DNA of 57,696 nt from Actinomadura darangshiensis (GTDB lineage: Bacteria; Actinomycetota; Actinomycetes; Streptosporangiales; Streptosporangiaceae), in the NCBI RefSeq assembly GCF_004349235.1, contig NZ_SMKY01000022.1, forward strand, positions 1-57,696, read 5' to 3'. Below the pieces are notes generated by a model, which saw nothing but the letters and a program-made list of their open reading frames with translations, did no database searches and was not told the origin of the DNA. Below, in pieces: positions 1-8,456 of the stretch. Made by a program: the position numbers and the translations under genes. Positions within the stretch are counted from its first letter, which is position 1; every line of letters starts with the position of its first letter.

Positions 1-2077
1 GGGCGGGGGCAGGCGGCGCCGTGACGACCGGGTCCTGCCCGGCGCCCGGTTCGGCGGAGACGTGCCGGTGCCGCCCGGTGGAGTCGCCCGCGTACTCCGG
101 CACCCCGGCAGAGGAGGCCACCGGCCGGACGCTCGCGGAAACCGCGGCCTCCTGGCGGGGCTCCTCGGCGTCGGCCCGGCCGATCCGGTCCGCCGGCACC
201 ACGAGGGAGTGCGGCAGCAGCACGATCGTCTTGAGGCCGCCGTAGGCGTTCGGCTCCATCGTCACCCTGATCCCGTGCCGGTACGCCAGGCTGCCGACCA
301 CGAACAGCCCGAGCTGCTCGCCGTTGGCCAGGTCGAACTCCGGTTCCTGGGAGAGCCGCAGGTTGATGGCCGCGAGCTTGTCGGCGCTCATGCCGAGGCC
401 GCGGTCCTGGACCTCGACCACGAAGCCCTGCCCGACCAGCCCGGCGTCGACCTCGACCGGCGTGTTCGGCGGCGAGAAGGCGGCGGCGTTCTCGATCAGC
501 TCGGCCAGCAGGTGGATGACGTCCGCGACCGCGGAGCCGACGATCCCCTCCTGCGCCGAGGACACGACGTCGACGCGGGAGTAGTCCTCGACCTCACCGA
601 CGGCGCCGCGCAGCACGTCCAGGACGCCGACCGGGTTGCGCCAGCCGCGGCCGGGAGCCGCCCCGGACAGGATGACCAGGCCCTCGGCCTGCCGCCGCAT
701 GCGGGTGGTCAGGTGGTCGATGGAGAACAGGTCGGCCAGGGCCTCCGGGTCGGACGCCTTGCGCTCCAGCGTGTCGAGCATGGCCAGCTGGCGGTGCAGC
801 AGGGACTGGTTGCGCCGGGCCATGTTCTGGAACACCTGGTTGACCGCCTTGCGCAGGTCGGCCTGCCCGACGGCGGCGGCGACCGCGGTGCGCTGGACGG
901 TGGAGAACGCGGCGGCGACGTTGTACACCTCGCTCGTCCTGCCGAGCTCCAGCGGCGGGGCCTCGGCCGCCACGTCGACCTCGTCCCCTTGGCTCAGCCT
1001 GCCCACCAGGCCCGGCAGCCGCTCCTCGGCCAGCGTGCGCGCGGCGCTCTGCAGGCCGAGCAGGTCGCGGCCGATGCGGCGCGCGAACCGGAGCATGAGG
1101 AACAGCGTCAGCACGACCGCGATCAGGCCGAGGCCGCCGACGAGGCCGAGCCGCAGGAGCGTCGCGTCCGACGTCTTCTTGGCGTCGCCGGCCAGCGCGT
1201 ACCGGGACTTCAGCAGCCCGCCGTCCACGGCCTTGATGAAGCCCTCCGACGCACCCTGCCAGGCGACGGGATTCAACTTCAACCGGCTCTTGGGACCGGC
1301 CGCCAGGACGCGGTTCTCCGCGGCGGTGAAGGTCTCGGCCGCCGGGGACGCCAGCGCAGCGCGGAAGGGGGCGCCGTTGGCGGGGGTGAACTCCGACAGG
1401 CTCGTGGTCTCCAGGTAGCGCCGCTCGTACACCAGCTTGCTGACCTCGGCGTACTCGGCGGAGGTCATCCTGCCGCCGCCGACGAGCACGCCGCCCACGA
1501 GCGTCGCCTCACGGCCGCTCAGCTCGATGGCCCGCGACATGCCGGTCAGGTGGTACGCCTGCTGGTAGCCGTTGTCGGCGACGAGCAGGTAGATGAACCT
1601 GAAGTGGGTGTCGATGATGTCGTTGTAGGCGGTGAACGCGGTGAACCTGTCCAGCGCGCCGGCGTCGACCTGGCCGCGGACCTTGCCGATCGTGTTGAGC
1701 TTGCCGATCAGCACCGAGAGCCGCTGCTTCATCTGCCCGGTCAGGGTGCCCTGGAACTTGCCGGACTTCGCGGCCTTGTTCATCTGGACGATCGTGCCGT
1801 CCATCTTCTTGCGGACGGCGTCCATCGAGGTGCGCGGCAGCTGGCCGCCGCCCGCCAGCCACACGACCGACTCCTGGCGCTCCTGGGCCAGCGTCACCAG
1901 CATCGGCTGCACCGCGTTGCCGTAGACCTCGTTGGCGGTGTCGATGTTCCGCTGATGGAGGGCGTCGGACGCGGTGCTCTGCGCCGCGAAGAACCACAGG
2001 GTAATCAGCGAAATGACCGGGACGACGAGCATGCCGTACAGCGAGAGCCGGAACGAACGCCGGCGCGGGGCCCTCAC
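1..2077 (-). CDS. Sensor histidine kinase with nitrate/nitrite-sensing-type extracellular domain (3' partial)
   Basis: The gene reads leftward from a GTG at 2077 and stays open to the window edge, so its C-terminus is missing. The N-terminus has a basic stretch and one membrane segment (LVVPVISLITLWFFAA). A long helical extracytoplasmic region of about 280 residues follows (TLAQERQESVVWLAGG early in it), then a second membrane segment (LGLVGGLGLIAVVLTLFLML) and a HAMP-like linker. A DHp-like helix has RRNQSLLHRQLAMLD and a HATPase domain has the N-box HLLAELIENAAAFSP and a G-box DRGLGM. This is the architecture of actinobacterial NIT-domain kinases such as CvnA of conservons. Downstream conservon partners would lie outside the window. 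The visible tail is Pro/Ala-rich. The start is chosen for overlap with a short leader frame (TAGTG); no strong ribosome site precedes it. Confidence 0.82.
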   Translation of the reverse strand, partial: MRAPRRRSFRLSLYGMLVVPVISLITLWFFAAQSTASDALHQRNIDTANEVYGNAVQPMLVTLAQERQESVVWLAGGGQLPRTSMDAVRKKMDGTIVQMNKAAKSGKFQGTLTGQMKQRLSVLIGKLNTIGKVRGQVDAGALDRFTAFTAYNDIIDTHFRFIYLLVADNGYQQAYHLTGMSRAIELSGREATLVGGVLVGGGRMTSAEYAEVSKLVYERRYLETTSLSEFTPANGAPFRAALASPAAETFTAAENRVLAAGPKSRLKLNPVAWQGASEGFIKAVDGGLLKSRYALAGDAKKTSDATLLRLGLVGGLGLIAVVLTLFLMLRFARRIGRDLLGLQSAARTLAEERLPGLVGRLSQGDEVDVAAEAPPLELGRTSEVYNVAAAFSTVQRTAVAAAVGQADLRKAVNQVFQNMARRNQSLLHRQLAMLDTLERKASDPEALADLFSIDHLTTRMRRQAEGLVILSGAAPGRGWRNPVGVLDVLRGAVGEVEDYSRVDVVSSAQEGIVGSAVADVIHLLAELIENAAAFSPPNTPVEVDAGLVGQGFVVEVQDRGLGMSADKLAAINLRLSQEPEFDLANGEQLGLFVVGSLAYRHGIRVTMEPNAYGGLKTIVLLPHSLVVPADRIGRADAEEPRQEAAVSASVRPVASSAGVPEYAGDSTGRHRHVSAEPGAGQDPVVTAPPAPA

Positions 2078-2127
2078 TAGAGGAAACGAACGCGAACGGG
2101 GCGGACAGGGCTGGTCATGTCGTTCAT
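2077..2127 (-). other. Possible 16-codon leader peptide upstream of the histidine kinase
   Basis: A small frame starting ATG at 2127 (MNDMTSPVRPVRVRFL) ends in TAG at 2077-2079. The last base of that stop is the first base of the kinase GTG, giving TAGTG. A GAGAGAG purine run lies upstream of the ATG, whereas the kinase start has no visible Shine-Dalgarno. This suggests translational coupling, but conservation is untested. Confidence 0.35.
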
Positions 2128-2316
2128 GAAATCGTCTCTCTCAAGCTTCGGTGGCGTGCCGGTCGGGACGAGGTCGATGACACCATAGCCATCGCTTTGA
2201 TCTTGCGCCCGTGTTTGTCCATATTTCGGACTTCGGTCACTCACGGGAACGCCAGGTGGCACTATGTGGCGGCGGCCTGTGCCGTCGGCCCACCGGAGTC
2301 CAGGAGGAGAAGTCGC

Positions 2317-2718
2317 ATGACACCGCGCGAGGCATCGACCGATCGGCTGGACTGGCTGATCGACGGGCTCGTCCAGCGGGTGCCCCAGGTGACCAGGGCC
2401 GTGGTGCAGTCCGCGGACGGCCTGCTCATCGGCGCGTCCTCCGGCATCGCCGGCGAGGACGCCGAGCACCTCTCCGCGCTGGCCGCCGGCCTGCAGAGCC
2501 TTGCGCAGGGCGCACGGCTCCAGTTCGGTGCGAACGAGGTGCACCAGACGGTCATCGAGATGCGCGACGCCTTCCTCTTCGTGACCGCGGCGGGCGACGG
2601 CGCCTCGTTGACCGTGCTGAGCGACGCCGACGTCGACCCCGCGCAGATCAGCTACGAGATGGCCCTCCTGGTCGCCCAGGTCGGCGAGCACCTCGCGCCC
2701 CGTCCCCGGCCGAACTGA
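2317..2718 (+). CDS. Roadblock/LC7 domain protein
   Basis: 133 aa. The start ATG at 2317 follows a strong AGGAGGAG ribosome site. The sequence has the roadblock/LC7 pattern: helix LDWLIDGLVQRVPQVTRAVV, then SADGLLIGASSGI, then a helical AAGLQSLAQGA stretch and strand pairs. In actinobacteria such proteins work with NIT-type kinases and small GTPases (conservon CvnA-CvnB-CvnC-CvnD) as membrane-associated signalling modules. Here it is divergent from the kinase at 1-2077 rather than in the usual same-strand order, and no DUF742 or GTPase gene follows. Its 3' end overlaps the convergent sensor kinase gene by about 70 bases. Confidence 0.85.
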   Translation: MTPREASTDRLDWLIDGLVQRVPQVTRAVVQSADGLLIGASSGIAGEDAEHLSALAAGLQSLAQGARLQFGANEVHQTVIEMRDAFLFVTAAGDGASLTVLSDADVDPAQISYEMALLVAQVGEHLAPRPRPN

Positions 2719-3808
2719 GCTGGTCCAAGGCCGGTGCCGGCGCGAAGCGGGCGGTGATGGAGAGGCCGCCTTCCGGACGTGCGCCGGCGGTGAGGGTGGC
2801 GTGGTGCGCCTGGGCCACGGCATTGACTATGGCGAGGCCGAGGCCGAGGCCGAGGCCGTTTCGGTCGGGCGCCATTTTCTGGAAGGGCTGGAAGAGGCCC
2901 TGGATCTGGTCCTCGGGAATGGACGGGCCACTGTTGCCGACCGTAAGTGCGACGTGCGAGTGGGACATCTGAGTGGTGATTGTCACATGCCCAGGTGAGT
3001 GGTTGTGGCGGATGGCGTTGTCGATGAGGTTGGCGACGAGGCTTTCGAGCAGTTTCGGGTCTCCGGCCGTAACCGCGGGCGCCAAACGTATCGCGAGGTC
3101 AATGCCTTTTTCCGTGGCCTGTTCGCGGCGGGAATCGAGCACTTTTTCGACGACCCGGGCCAGGTCGAGGACTTCCCGGCGGGAGACCCCGCGTTCGCTG
3201 GTGGCGAGGACGAGGAGCGCCTCGACGAGCCGTTCCTGGTGCCCGCCGAGGGCGAGGGCCTCCTGGCAGGCCGTGCGCAGCGTGCCGGTGTCGGCGTCCG
3301 GGTCGGCGAGGGCGACTTCGAGGAGGGTGCGCAGGCCGGCGAGGGGAGTGCGCAGCTCGTGGGACGCGTTGGCGACGAAGTGGCGCTGGGCGTCGAAGGA
3401 GGCTTGCAGGCGGGCGAAGAGGTCGTCGAGGGTGTGGCCGAGCTGGGTCAGCTCGTCGGCGGGCTCGCCGAGGTCGAGGCGCCGGTGCAGGTCGCCGGCG
3501 GAGATGACCCTGGCGGTGGCGGTGATGGCGCGCAGCGGGCGCAGGAACCGGCCGGCGACGAACCAGCCGAGCGCCAGCGCGACGGGGATCAGGACGACCA
3601 GGGCGACGGCGGATCCGACGAGGAGCCGGTGCAGGCCGATCCCGTCGCCGGTTCCGGTGATCGTGCTCGGTGCGGGGCGGTCCGCGGGGGTGGCCGACTG
3701 GACACCGGCGAGCGGGACGTCCACGAGGAGGAGCACCAGGACTCCGGCGGCGTAGATGCCCGCCGCGTAGGCGAGCGCCAACCGCGTCTGCAGGGACCGC
3801 CCGGTCAT
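2648..3808 (-). CDS. Two-component sensor histidine kinase
   Basis: 386 aa. Two membrane segments (about residues 10-32 and 62-85) flank a short outside loop, followed by a HAMP domain (GRFLRPLRAITATARVIS). The HisKA box is FVANASHELRTPLAGLRTLL, with the phospho-acceptor His in SHELRTP. HATPase motifs are an N-box (LVANLIDNAIRHN) and a G-rich loop (RNGLGLGLGLAIV). It is the classic EnvZ/CseC-like layout. The ATG overlaps the stop of the response regulator gene (ATGA), so the pair is translationally coupled. The neighbouring divergent ABC exporter is the likely target, in the manner of detoxification or antibiotic-sensing modules; that role is inference. The C-terminal 20 residues are Arg/Gly/Pro-rich and antisense to the roadblock gene. 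Confidence 0.9.
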   Translation of the reverse strand: MTGRSLQTRLALAYAAGIYAAGVLVLLLVDVPLAGVQSATPADRPAPSTITGTGDGIGLHRLLVGSAVALVVLIPVALALGWFVAGRFLRPLRAITATARVISAGDLHRRLDLGEPADELTQLGHTLDDLFARLQASFDAQRHFVANASHELRTPLAGLRTLLEVALADPDADTGTLRTACQEALALGGHQERLVEALLVLATSERGVSRREVLDLARVVEKVLDSRREQATEKGIDLAIRLAPAVTAGDPKLLESLVANLIDNAIRHNHSPGHVTITTQMSHSHVALTVGNSGPSIPEDQIQGLFQPFQKMAPDRNGLGLGLGLAIVNAVAQAHHATLTAGARPEGGLSITARFAPAPALDQLSSAGDGARGARRPGRPGGPSRS

Positions 3809-4467
3809 GCCGGTCCGATGCGGTAGCCGCCTTCGCGGACGGTCTCGATCACGGGCGGGTCGCCGAGTTTGGCCCGCAGCCGGTGCACGGTGTGCTTGAC
3901 GGCGCTGCTGAAGGGGTCGGCGGCCTCGTCCCAGGCGCGTTCGAGCAGGTCCTCGGCGGAGACGACCAGGCCGGGCGAGGCGAGCAGGCATTCCAGGAGC
4001 GCGAACTCCTTGGGGCTCAGTTCCAGCCGCCGGCCGGCCCGGGACGCGGTGCGGCGGGACGGGTCGAGGGTGATGTCCCCGCAGGCCAGGGTGGGCGGCA
4101 GCGGCGGGACGGCGCGGCGGGCCAGCGCGCGGACGCGGGCGACGAGTTCGGCGAACGCGAACGGCTTGGGCAGGTAGTCGTCGGCGCCGAGGCCGAGTCC
4201 GTCGACGCGGTCTTCGATCGTGCCTGACGCGGTGAGCATCAGCACGCGGGTCGCGTGCCCGCCGCGGGCGAGCCGCCGGCAGATCTCGTCCCCGTGGACG
4301 CCGGGCAGGTCGCGGTCGAGGATCACGACGTCGTAGCGGGTGACGGCGAGGCGGTCGACGGCGGCGGTCCCGTCCAGGACGACGTCGACGGCCATGCCCT
4401 CGCGGCGCAGCCCGGTTCCGAGGGAGCGGGCGAGGATCTCGAAGTCCTCGACGACGAGGACCCTCAT
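3805..4467 (-). CDS. OmpR-family response regulator
   Basis: 220 aa. Receiver domain: acidic pair VVED near the N-terminus, phospho-acceptor Asp in VVILDRDLPG, Thr/Ser in MLTASG and Lys in YLPKPF. Winged-helix DNA-binding domain: LSPKEFALLECLLASPG, then HTVHRLRAKLGD and VREGGYRIG at the end. All residues needed for phosphorylation are present. It is upstream of and overlaps the sensor kinase. The start ATG at 4467 gives a receiver of normal length. The 166-base gap to the divergent ABC operon carries a nested inverted repeat that could be its operator. Confidence 0.92.
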   Translation of the reverse strand: MRVLVVEDFEILARSLGTGLRREGMAVDVVLDGTAAVDRLAVTRYDVVILDRDLPGVHGDEICRRLARGGHATRVLMLTASGTIEDRVDGLGLGADDYLPKPFAFAELVARVRALARRAVPPLPPTLACGDITLDPSRRTASRAGRRLELSPKEFALLECLLASPGLVVSAEDLLERAWDEAADPFSSAVKHTVHRLRAKLGDPPVIETVREGGYRIGPA

Positions 4468-4546
4468 CGCGGCCCACCGCCGCCCGCCGCACGGGCGGGC
4501 CGGCCGCCGGATCGAGATGCCATGCGTCCGACCATGCCAGATCCCG

Positions 4547-4587
4547 GGTTCCAGCCGGGTCGCAGCCGCCGCGACGGGGCCGGAACC
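4547..4587. promoter_or_regulatory. Nested inverted repeat between response regulator and ABC operon
   Basis: Outer arms GGTTCC (4547-4552) and GGAACC (4582-4587) enclose inner arms GTCGC (4559-4563) and GCGAC (4571-4575). It lies in the short divergent promoter region, where an OmpR-type regulator would be expected to bind. Function is inferred from position only. Confidence 0.35.
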
Positions 4588-4633
4588 GGGCGCCGCGTAC
4601 AACCTTCGGCATGAGTCGAACTGCGAGCTCGCG

Positions 4634-5398
4634 TTGAGCGCCCCGGGGATCGTCGTGGCCGGGTTGCGCAAGCGGTATGGGACGGTCCTGGCCCTTGACG
4701 GCATGTCCTTCAGCGTCCGTCCGGGGCAGGTGACCGGGTTCGTCGGGCCGAACGGTGCCGGGAAATCCACCACGATGCGGGTGATCCTCGGCCTGGACGC
4801 GGTCGAGGAGGGCACCGCGCTGATCGGCGGCCTGCCGTACCGCGGTCTCCGGCATCCGCTGCACCATGTCGGTTCGCTGCTGGACGCGGCGGCGCCGCAC
4901 CCGGGCCGCAGCGGCCGGAACCACCTGCTGTGGCTGGCGCACTCGCAGGGCCTGGACGTGCGGCGGGTGGACCGGGTGATCGAGCAGGCCGGCCTGGCCC
5001 CGGCGGCCCGGCGCAAGGCGGGCGGCTACTCGCTCGGCATGCGGCAGCGGCTCGGGATCGCCGCGGCGCTGCTGGGCGACCCGCCGGTCGTGCTGCTCGA
5101 CGAGCCGTTCAACGGCATGGACCCCGACGGCATCGTCTGGATGCGCGGCCTCCTGCGGTCGCTGGCCTCCGAAGGGCGCGCCGTGCTGGTCTCCAGCCAC
5201 CTGATGGGCGAGATGCAGCACACGGCCGACCATCTCGTCGTGGCCGGGCGCGGCAGGGCCATCGCCGACGCGAGCGTCGCCGAGCTGATCGCGGCCGCCT
5301 CGCGCGGCAACGGCGCCACCCTTGAGGACGTCTACCTGCGGCTCACCCGCGAGGCCGTCGAGTTCCGCACCGGGACGTCCACGGAGGACCGGAAGTGA
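4634..5398 (+). CDS. ABC transporter ATP-binding protein
   Basis: 254 aa from the proposed TTG. Walker A is GPNGAGKST, the signature motif is degenerate (YSLGMRQRLGIA) and Walker B is VVLLDEPFNGMD, followed by the switch His in SSHLMGEM. The sequence resembles the BcrA/CcmA-type exporters of the ABC-2 class (drug or lantibiotic self-protection). The start is uncertain: the TTG at 4634 begins just before the conserved IVVAGLRKRYG strand, but it has a weak ribosome site. A GTG at 4655 or an upstream start are alternatives. A short frame (ATG 4611 to TGA 4637) overlaps this TTG. The stop overlaps the next gene (GTGA), forming a three-gene operon. Confidence 0.88.
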   Translation: MSAPGIVVAGLRKRYGTVLALDGMSFSVRPGQVTGFVGPNGAGKSTTMRVILGLDAVEEGTALIGGLPYRGLRHPLHHVGSLLDAAAPHPGRSGRNHLLWLAHSQGLDVRRVDRVIEQAGLAPAARRKAGGYSLGMRQRLGIAAALLGDPPVVLLDEPFNGMDPDGIVWMRGLLRSLASEGRAVLVSSHLMGEMQHTADHLVVAGRGRAIADASVAELIAAASRGNGATLEDVYLRLTREAVEFRTGTSTEDRK

Positions 5399-6867
5399 GC
5401 GCCTTCGCGCACGTGGTGCACGCGGAATGGACCAAGTTCAGGACCGTCCGCGGCTGGGTGGCCGGCATGGTGGCCGCGGCGCTGCTGCTGGTGGTGTTCG
5501 CCCTGCTCGCCGGGGTCAGCAGCGACCAGAAGGGGGCGCCGCCCGTTCCGATCGGACCGGACGGCGGGCCGGTCACCGACAGCTTCTACTTCGTGCACCG
5601 GCCCCTGACCGGAGACGGCGCCATCACCGCCTCGGTGCCGGCGCTCAAGAGCAGCATCCCCGCGGATCCCGAGCACCTGCGGCCGGGGACCGTGCCGTGG
5701 GCCAAGGCCGGGCTCATCGTCAAGGAGAGTACCCGCCCGGGAGCACGCTATGCGGCGATCATGGTCACCGGCGGCCACGGCGTGCGGATGCAGGACGGCT
5801 ACGTCCACGACACGGCCGGCCCGGCCGGGGTGTCCGCCCGGCTGCTGCGGCTAGAGCGCTCGGGCGACGCGATCACGGGTTATGCGTCCGCCGACGGCGC
5901 GCACTGGACCAAGGTCGGCACCGTGCATCTGCGCGGGCTCGGGCCGACCGCGCAAGGCGGGCTCTTCGTCGCGTCTCCGCCGTCCGTGCAAGGGATGGGC
6001 ACGAGCGGCAGCGTGTCCACGGCCGCCTTCGGGAATCTCCGCGTCCAGGGGCACTGGGCCCCCGGCGACTGGACGGGCGGCCAGGTGGGAGCCGAGTCGC
6101 CCGGCTTCGCCGGCTACCCGGCGAACACGTCGGGCGCGTTCACGGAGTCCGGCGGCCGGTTCACGGTGACCGGTGCGGGCGACATGGCGCCAGCCGTCCG
6201 CGAGACCCTGCCGACCGGCGGCACCCTCGGCGAGATCCTCACCGGCACGTTCGCCGCGCTGATCGCGGTGATCGTCGTGGCGGCGCTGTCCGTCACCACG
6301 GAGTACAGGAGCGGCCTGGTCCGCGTCACCCTGGCCGCCGGTCCTGGACGGAGCCGGGTGCTGGCGGCCAAGGCGATCGTGCTCGGAGCCGTCGCCTTCG
6401 TCGCCGGGCTGGTGGGGGCGGCGGTCGCGGTACCGCTTGGCCTGCACCTCGCCGAAGCCAACGGCGTGTACGTCTTCCCGGTGACGGCTGCGACCGAAGT
6501 GCGGGTGGTGCTCGGGGTCGCGGCGCTTCTCGCGACGGTCTCGGTCCTGGCCCTGTCCGCGGGCGCCGTCTTCCGGCACAGCGCCGGCGCGGTCACCACC
6601 GTCGTCGTGGCGGTCGTGCTGCCGTACATCTTGATGGCCATCCCGTTCATGCCCGCGAGCGTGTCGACCTGGCTGGCCCGGGTGACGCCGGGTGCGGCCT
6701 TCGCCGTCCTGCAGACGCTGGTGCCGTACCACCAGGTCGCGAGCATCTACACGCCGTACGAAGGCTATTACCCGCTGGCGCCGTGGGCCGGGTTCGCCGT
6801 CCTGGCCGGATATGCGATGGGAGCACTGGCCGTGGCCGCCGTCCTTCTCCACAGGAGGGACGCATGA
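5395..6867 (+). CDS. ABC-2 permease with large extracytoplasmic beta domain
   Basis: 490 aa. The N-terminus (VHAEWTKFRTVRGW) and first membrane helix are typical of ABC-2 permeases. Between helix 1 (about residues 22-42) and helix 2 (about 280-300) sits an unusual insert of about 230 residues. It contains KAGLIVKES, RLERSGDAITGYASADGAHW and GGLFVASPP, which fit a DUF1349-like concanavalin/laminin-G-type sandwich, probably outside the membrane. The C-terminal half has the remaining membrane helices and ends in LLHRRDA. The insert may bind a ligand such as a sugar or peptidoglycan; that is inference. Its GTG overlaps the ATPase stop. Confidence 0.85.
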   Translation: MSAFAHVVHAEWTKFRTVRGWVAGMVAAALLLVVFALLAGVSSDQKGAPPVPIGPDGGPVTDSFYFVHRPLTGDGAITASVPALKSSIPADPEHLRPGTVPWAKAGLIVKESTRPGARYAAIMVTGGHGVRMQDGYVHDTAGPAGVSARLLRLERSGDAITGYASADGAHWTKVGTVHLRGLGPTAQGGLFVASPPSVQGMGTSGSVSTAAFGNLRVQGHWAPGDWTGGQVGAESPGFAGYPANTSGAFTESGGRFTVTGAGDMAPAVRETLPTGGTLGEILTGTFAALIAVIVVAALSVTTEYRSGLVRVTLAAGPGRSRVLAAKAIVLGAVAFVAGLVGAAVAVPLGLHLAEANGVYVFPVTAATEVRVVLGVAALLATVSVLALSAGAVFRHSAGAVTTVVVAVVLPYILMAIPFMPASVSTWLARVTPGAAFAVLQTLVPYHQVASIYTPYEGYYPLAPWAGFAVLAGYAMGALAVAAVLLHRRDA

Positions 6868-7544
6868 GGCCGGCCCTGCACGCGGAATGGACGAAGGCAC
6901 GCACCGTCGCCGGCCCTCTCTGGCTGCTCCTCGGAACCATCGCGGCGACCGTGGCCCTGAGCGCCGGGGCGGTCTCGGTGGCGAGATGCCCCTGCGGCGA
7001 CATGGCCGAGGTCAGCCTCATCGGTGTCGACCTGGGTCAGGCGCTGGTCGTCATCCTGGCCGTCCTCGTCATCGCGGGCGAGTACGGCACGGGCATGATC
7101 CGCACCACGTTGACGGCGATGCCGCACCGCTCCACCGTCCTCGCGGCCAAGGCCGCCGTCCTCACCGGCATCGTGGCAGCGGCCGGGACCGTCGCGGTTC
7201 TCGGATCGCTGCTGGCCGGACGGCTCATCCTGCCCGGCCACGTCCAGCCCTTGACCGACGGTCCGACGCTGCGCACCGCCCTTGCGGCGATCCTCTACCT
7301 GACCTTGATCGCCCTGCTCGGCCTCGGCGTGGCCACCGCTGTACGCGACTCCGCGACCAGCATCGGGACCGTCCTCGGCCTGCTCTACGTCTTCCCCGTC
7401 CTTTCCCAGACGATCGGCGACCAGCACTGGCAGCGCCTCCTCCAGCGGATCACCCCCATGCCCGACCATCTGGGCGTGACCGCCGCCTGGGCCGGCGCAG
7501 CACTCCTGAGCGGCGCCCTCCTCCTCCACCTACGCGACGCTTGA
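6864..7544 (+). CDS. ABC-2 permease, short form
   Basis: 226 aa with about six membrane helices. It begins MRPALHAEWTKARTV, the same AEWTK start as the larger permease before it, and ends LLLHLRDA, again like its partner. The two probably form a heterodimer with the ATPase at 4634-5398. This copy lacks the large extracytoplasmic insert. The start ATG overlaps the previous stop (ATGA) and follows AGGAGGG. Its last 15 bases overlap the convergent DHDPS-like gene. Confidence 0.88.
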   Translation: MRPALHAEWTKARTVAGPLWLLLGTIAATVALSAGAVSVARCPCGDMAEVSLIGVDLGQALVVILAVLVIAGEYGTGMIRTTLTAMPHRSTVLAAKAAVLTGIVAAAGTVAVLGSLLAGRLILPGHVQPLTDGPTLRTALAAILYLTLIALLGLGVATAVRDSATSIGTVLGLLYVFPVLSQTIGDQHWQRLLQRITPMPDHLGVTAAWAGAALLSGALLLHLRDA

Positions 7545-8456
7545 CGCCAGCTCTGGACCGAACTCTTGGAGGAAGGCGTCCACCAGCTGAATCTCGCCGT
7601 CGTCCAGGGCGTGCGCTGGGGCACGGCAGGTGGCGGAGCGGATCAGGCCGCGACGCAGGGATATGAGCTTCTCGGCCGCGACGATCAGTTCGACCGACTG
7701 CATCCAATACGACAGGTACGGGAGCATCCGCTGGTGCAGGGAGAGGGCGGCCGGCTCGTCGCCCGCTTGCCAGAGTCGCCAGAAGCGGACGTACAACTCG
7801 GTGAACGAGCAGCCCGGCTGGACGCCGATGGCGCCGCGGCGCAGGGCGTCCGGCAGTTGCAGGCCCGCGTAGCCGACGAAGGAGGGGAGGGCTGGCGTGG
7901 TCCGGGCCAGGGCGGCGATGAGGGCGCCGGGAGGCGTCGACTCGACCTTCACGGCCGCGAGGTTGGGGTGGTCGGAGGCGATCGACGCGATCGTCCCGGC
8001 GTCCAGGCTGGTGCCGGTCTGGGCGGGCGCGTACTGCAGGACGACAGGTGCCGGCGCCACGGCCGACAGCACGGCGCGAACGTGGGCGCGGACCGCCGCC
8101 GGGGAGGGGCCGAGCAGGTAAGGGGGCAGGAGGTTGATCGCGTCGGTGCCGGCCTCCACCGCCTCCACCGCCCGGCGCACCGCCACGGCCGTCGCATGGT
8201 CCTGGACCGCGACGATGGCGGCGACGTCCGTCCGGGCGCGCGTCTGATCCAGGAGCCGGTCGCGCAGGGAGCGGCGCTCGTCGTCGGCGAGCTTGTGGAA
8301 CTCCGAGGCGAAGCCGGGGAACATCACGCTGGTCACGCCGGTCCCCAGCACGTGGGCGACGACGTCGGAGAAGCCGTCGAGGTCAACGGACTCGTCCGGG
8401 TGGAACGGCACTTCCAGTACCGGGCTGACGCCACGCAGCAGCGTTCCGGTGTTCAC
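7530..8456 (-). CDS. Dihydrodipicolinate-synthase-family lyase/aldolase
   Basis: 308 aa class I aldolase of the DapA/NanA superfamily. The Schiff-base Lys is in AAVKVES (about two-thirds along) and the Tyr strand is VVLQYAP. The normal DapA GTTGE motif is replaced by GFASEFHKL, so it is unlikely to be a true dihydrodipicolinate synthase. In this operon a 2-keto-3-deoxy-sugar-acid aldolase or dehydratase role is plausible, but the substrate cannot be read from sequence. The GTG start overlaps the stop of the amidohydrolase gene (GTGA). It is the last gene of the leftward catabolic operon. Confidence 0.8.
   Translation of the reverse strand: MNTGTLLRGVSPVLEVPFHPDESVDLDGFSDVVAHVLGTGVTSVMFPGFASEFHKLADDERRSLRDRLLDQTRARTDVAAIVAVQDHATAVAVRRAVEAVEAGTDAINLLPPYLLGPSPAAVRAHVRAVLSAVAPAPVVLQYAPAQTGTSLDAGTIASIASDHPNLAAVKVESTPPGALIAALARTTPALPSFVGYAGLQLPDALRRGAIGVQPGCSFTELYVRFWRLWQAGDEPAALSLHQRMLPYLSYWMQSVELIVAAEKLISLRRGLIRSATCRAPAHALDDGEIQLVDAFLQEFGPELASSVA

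Noticed and set aside
62..2080. Long rightward open frame (672 codons) over the left-edge kinase
   Set aside because: Its residues are Arg/Asp/Gln-rich without domain pattern; the opposite strand reads as a clear histidine kinase with N- and G-boxes. High GC produces long antisense frames.
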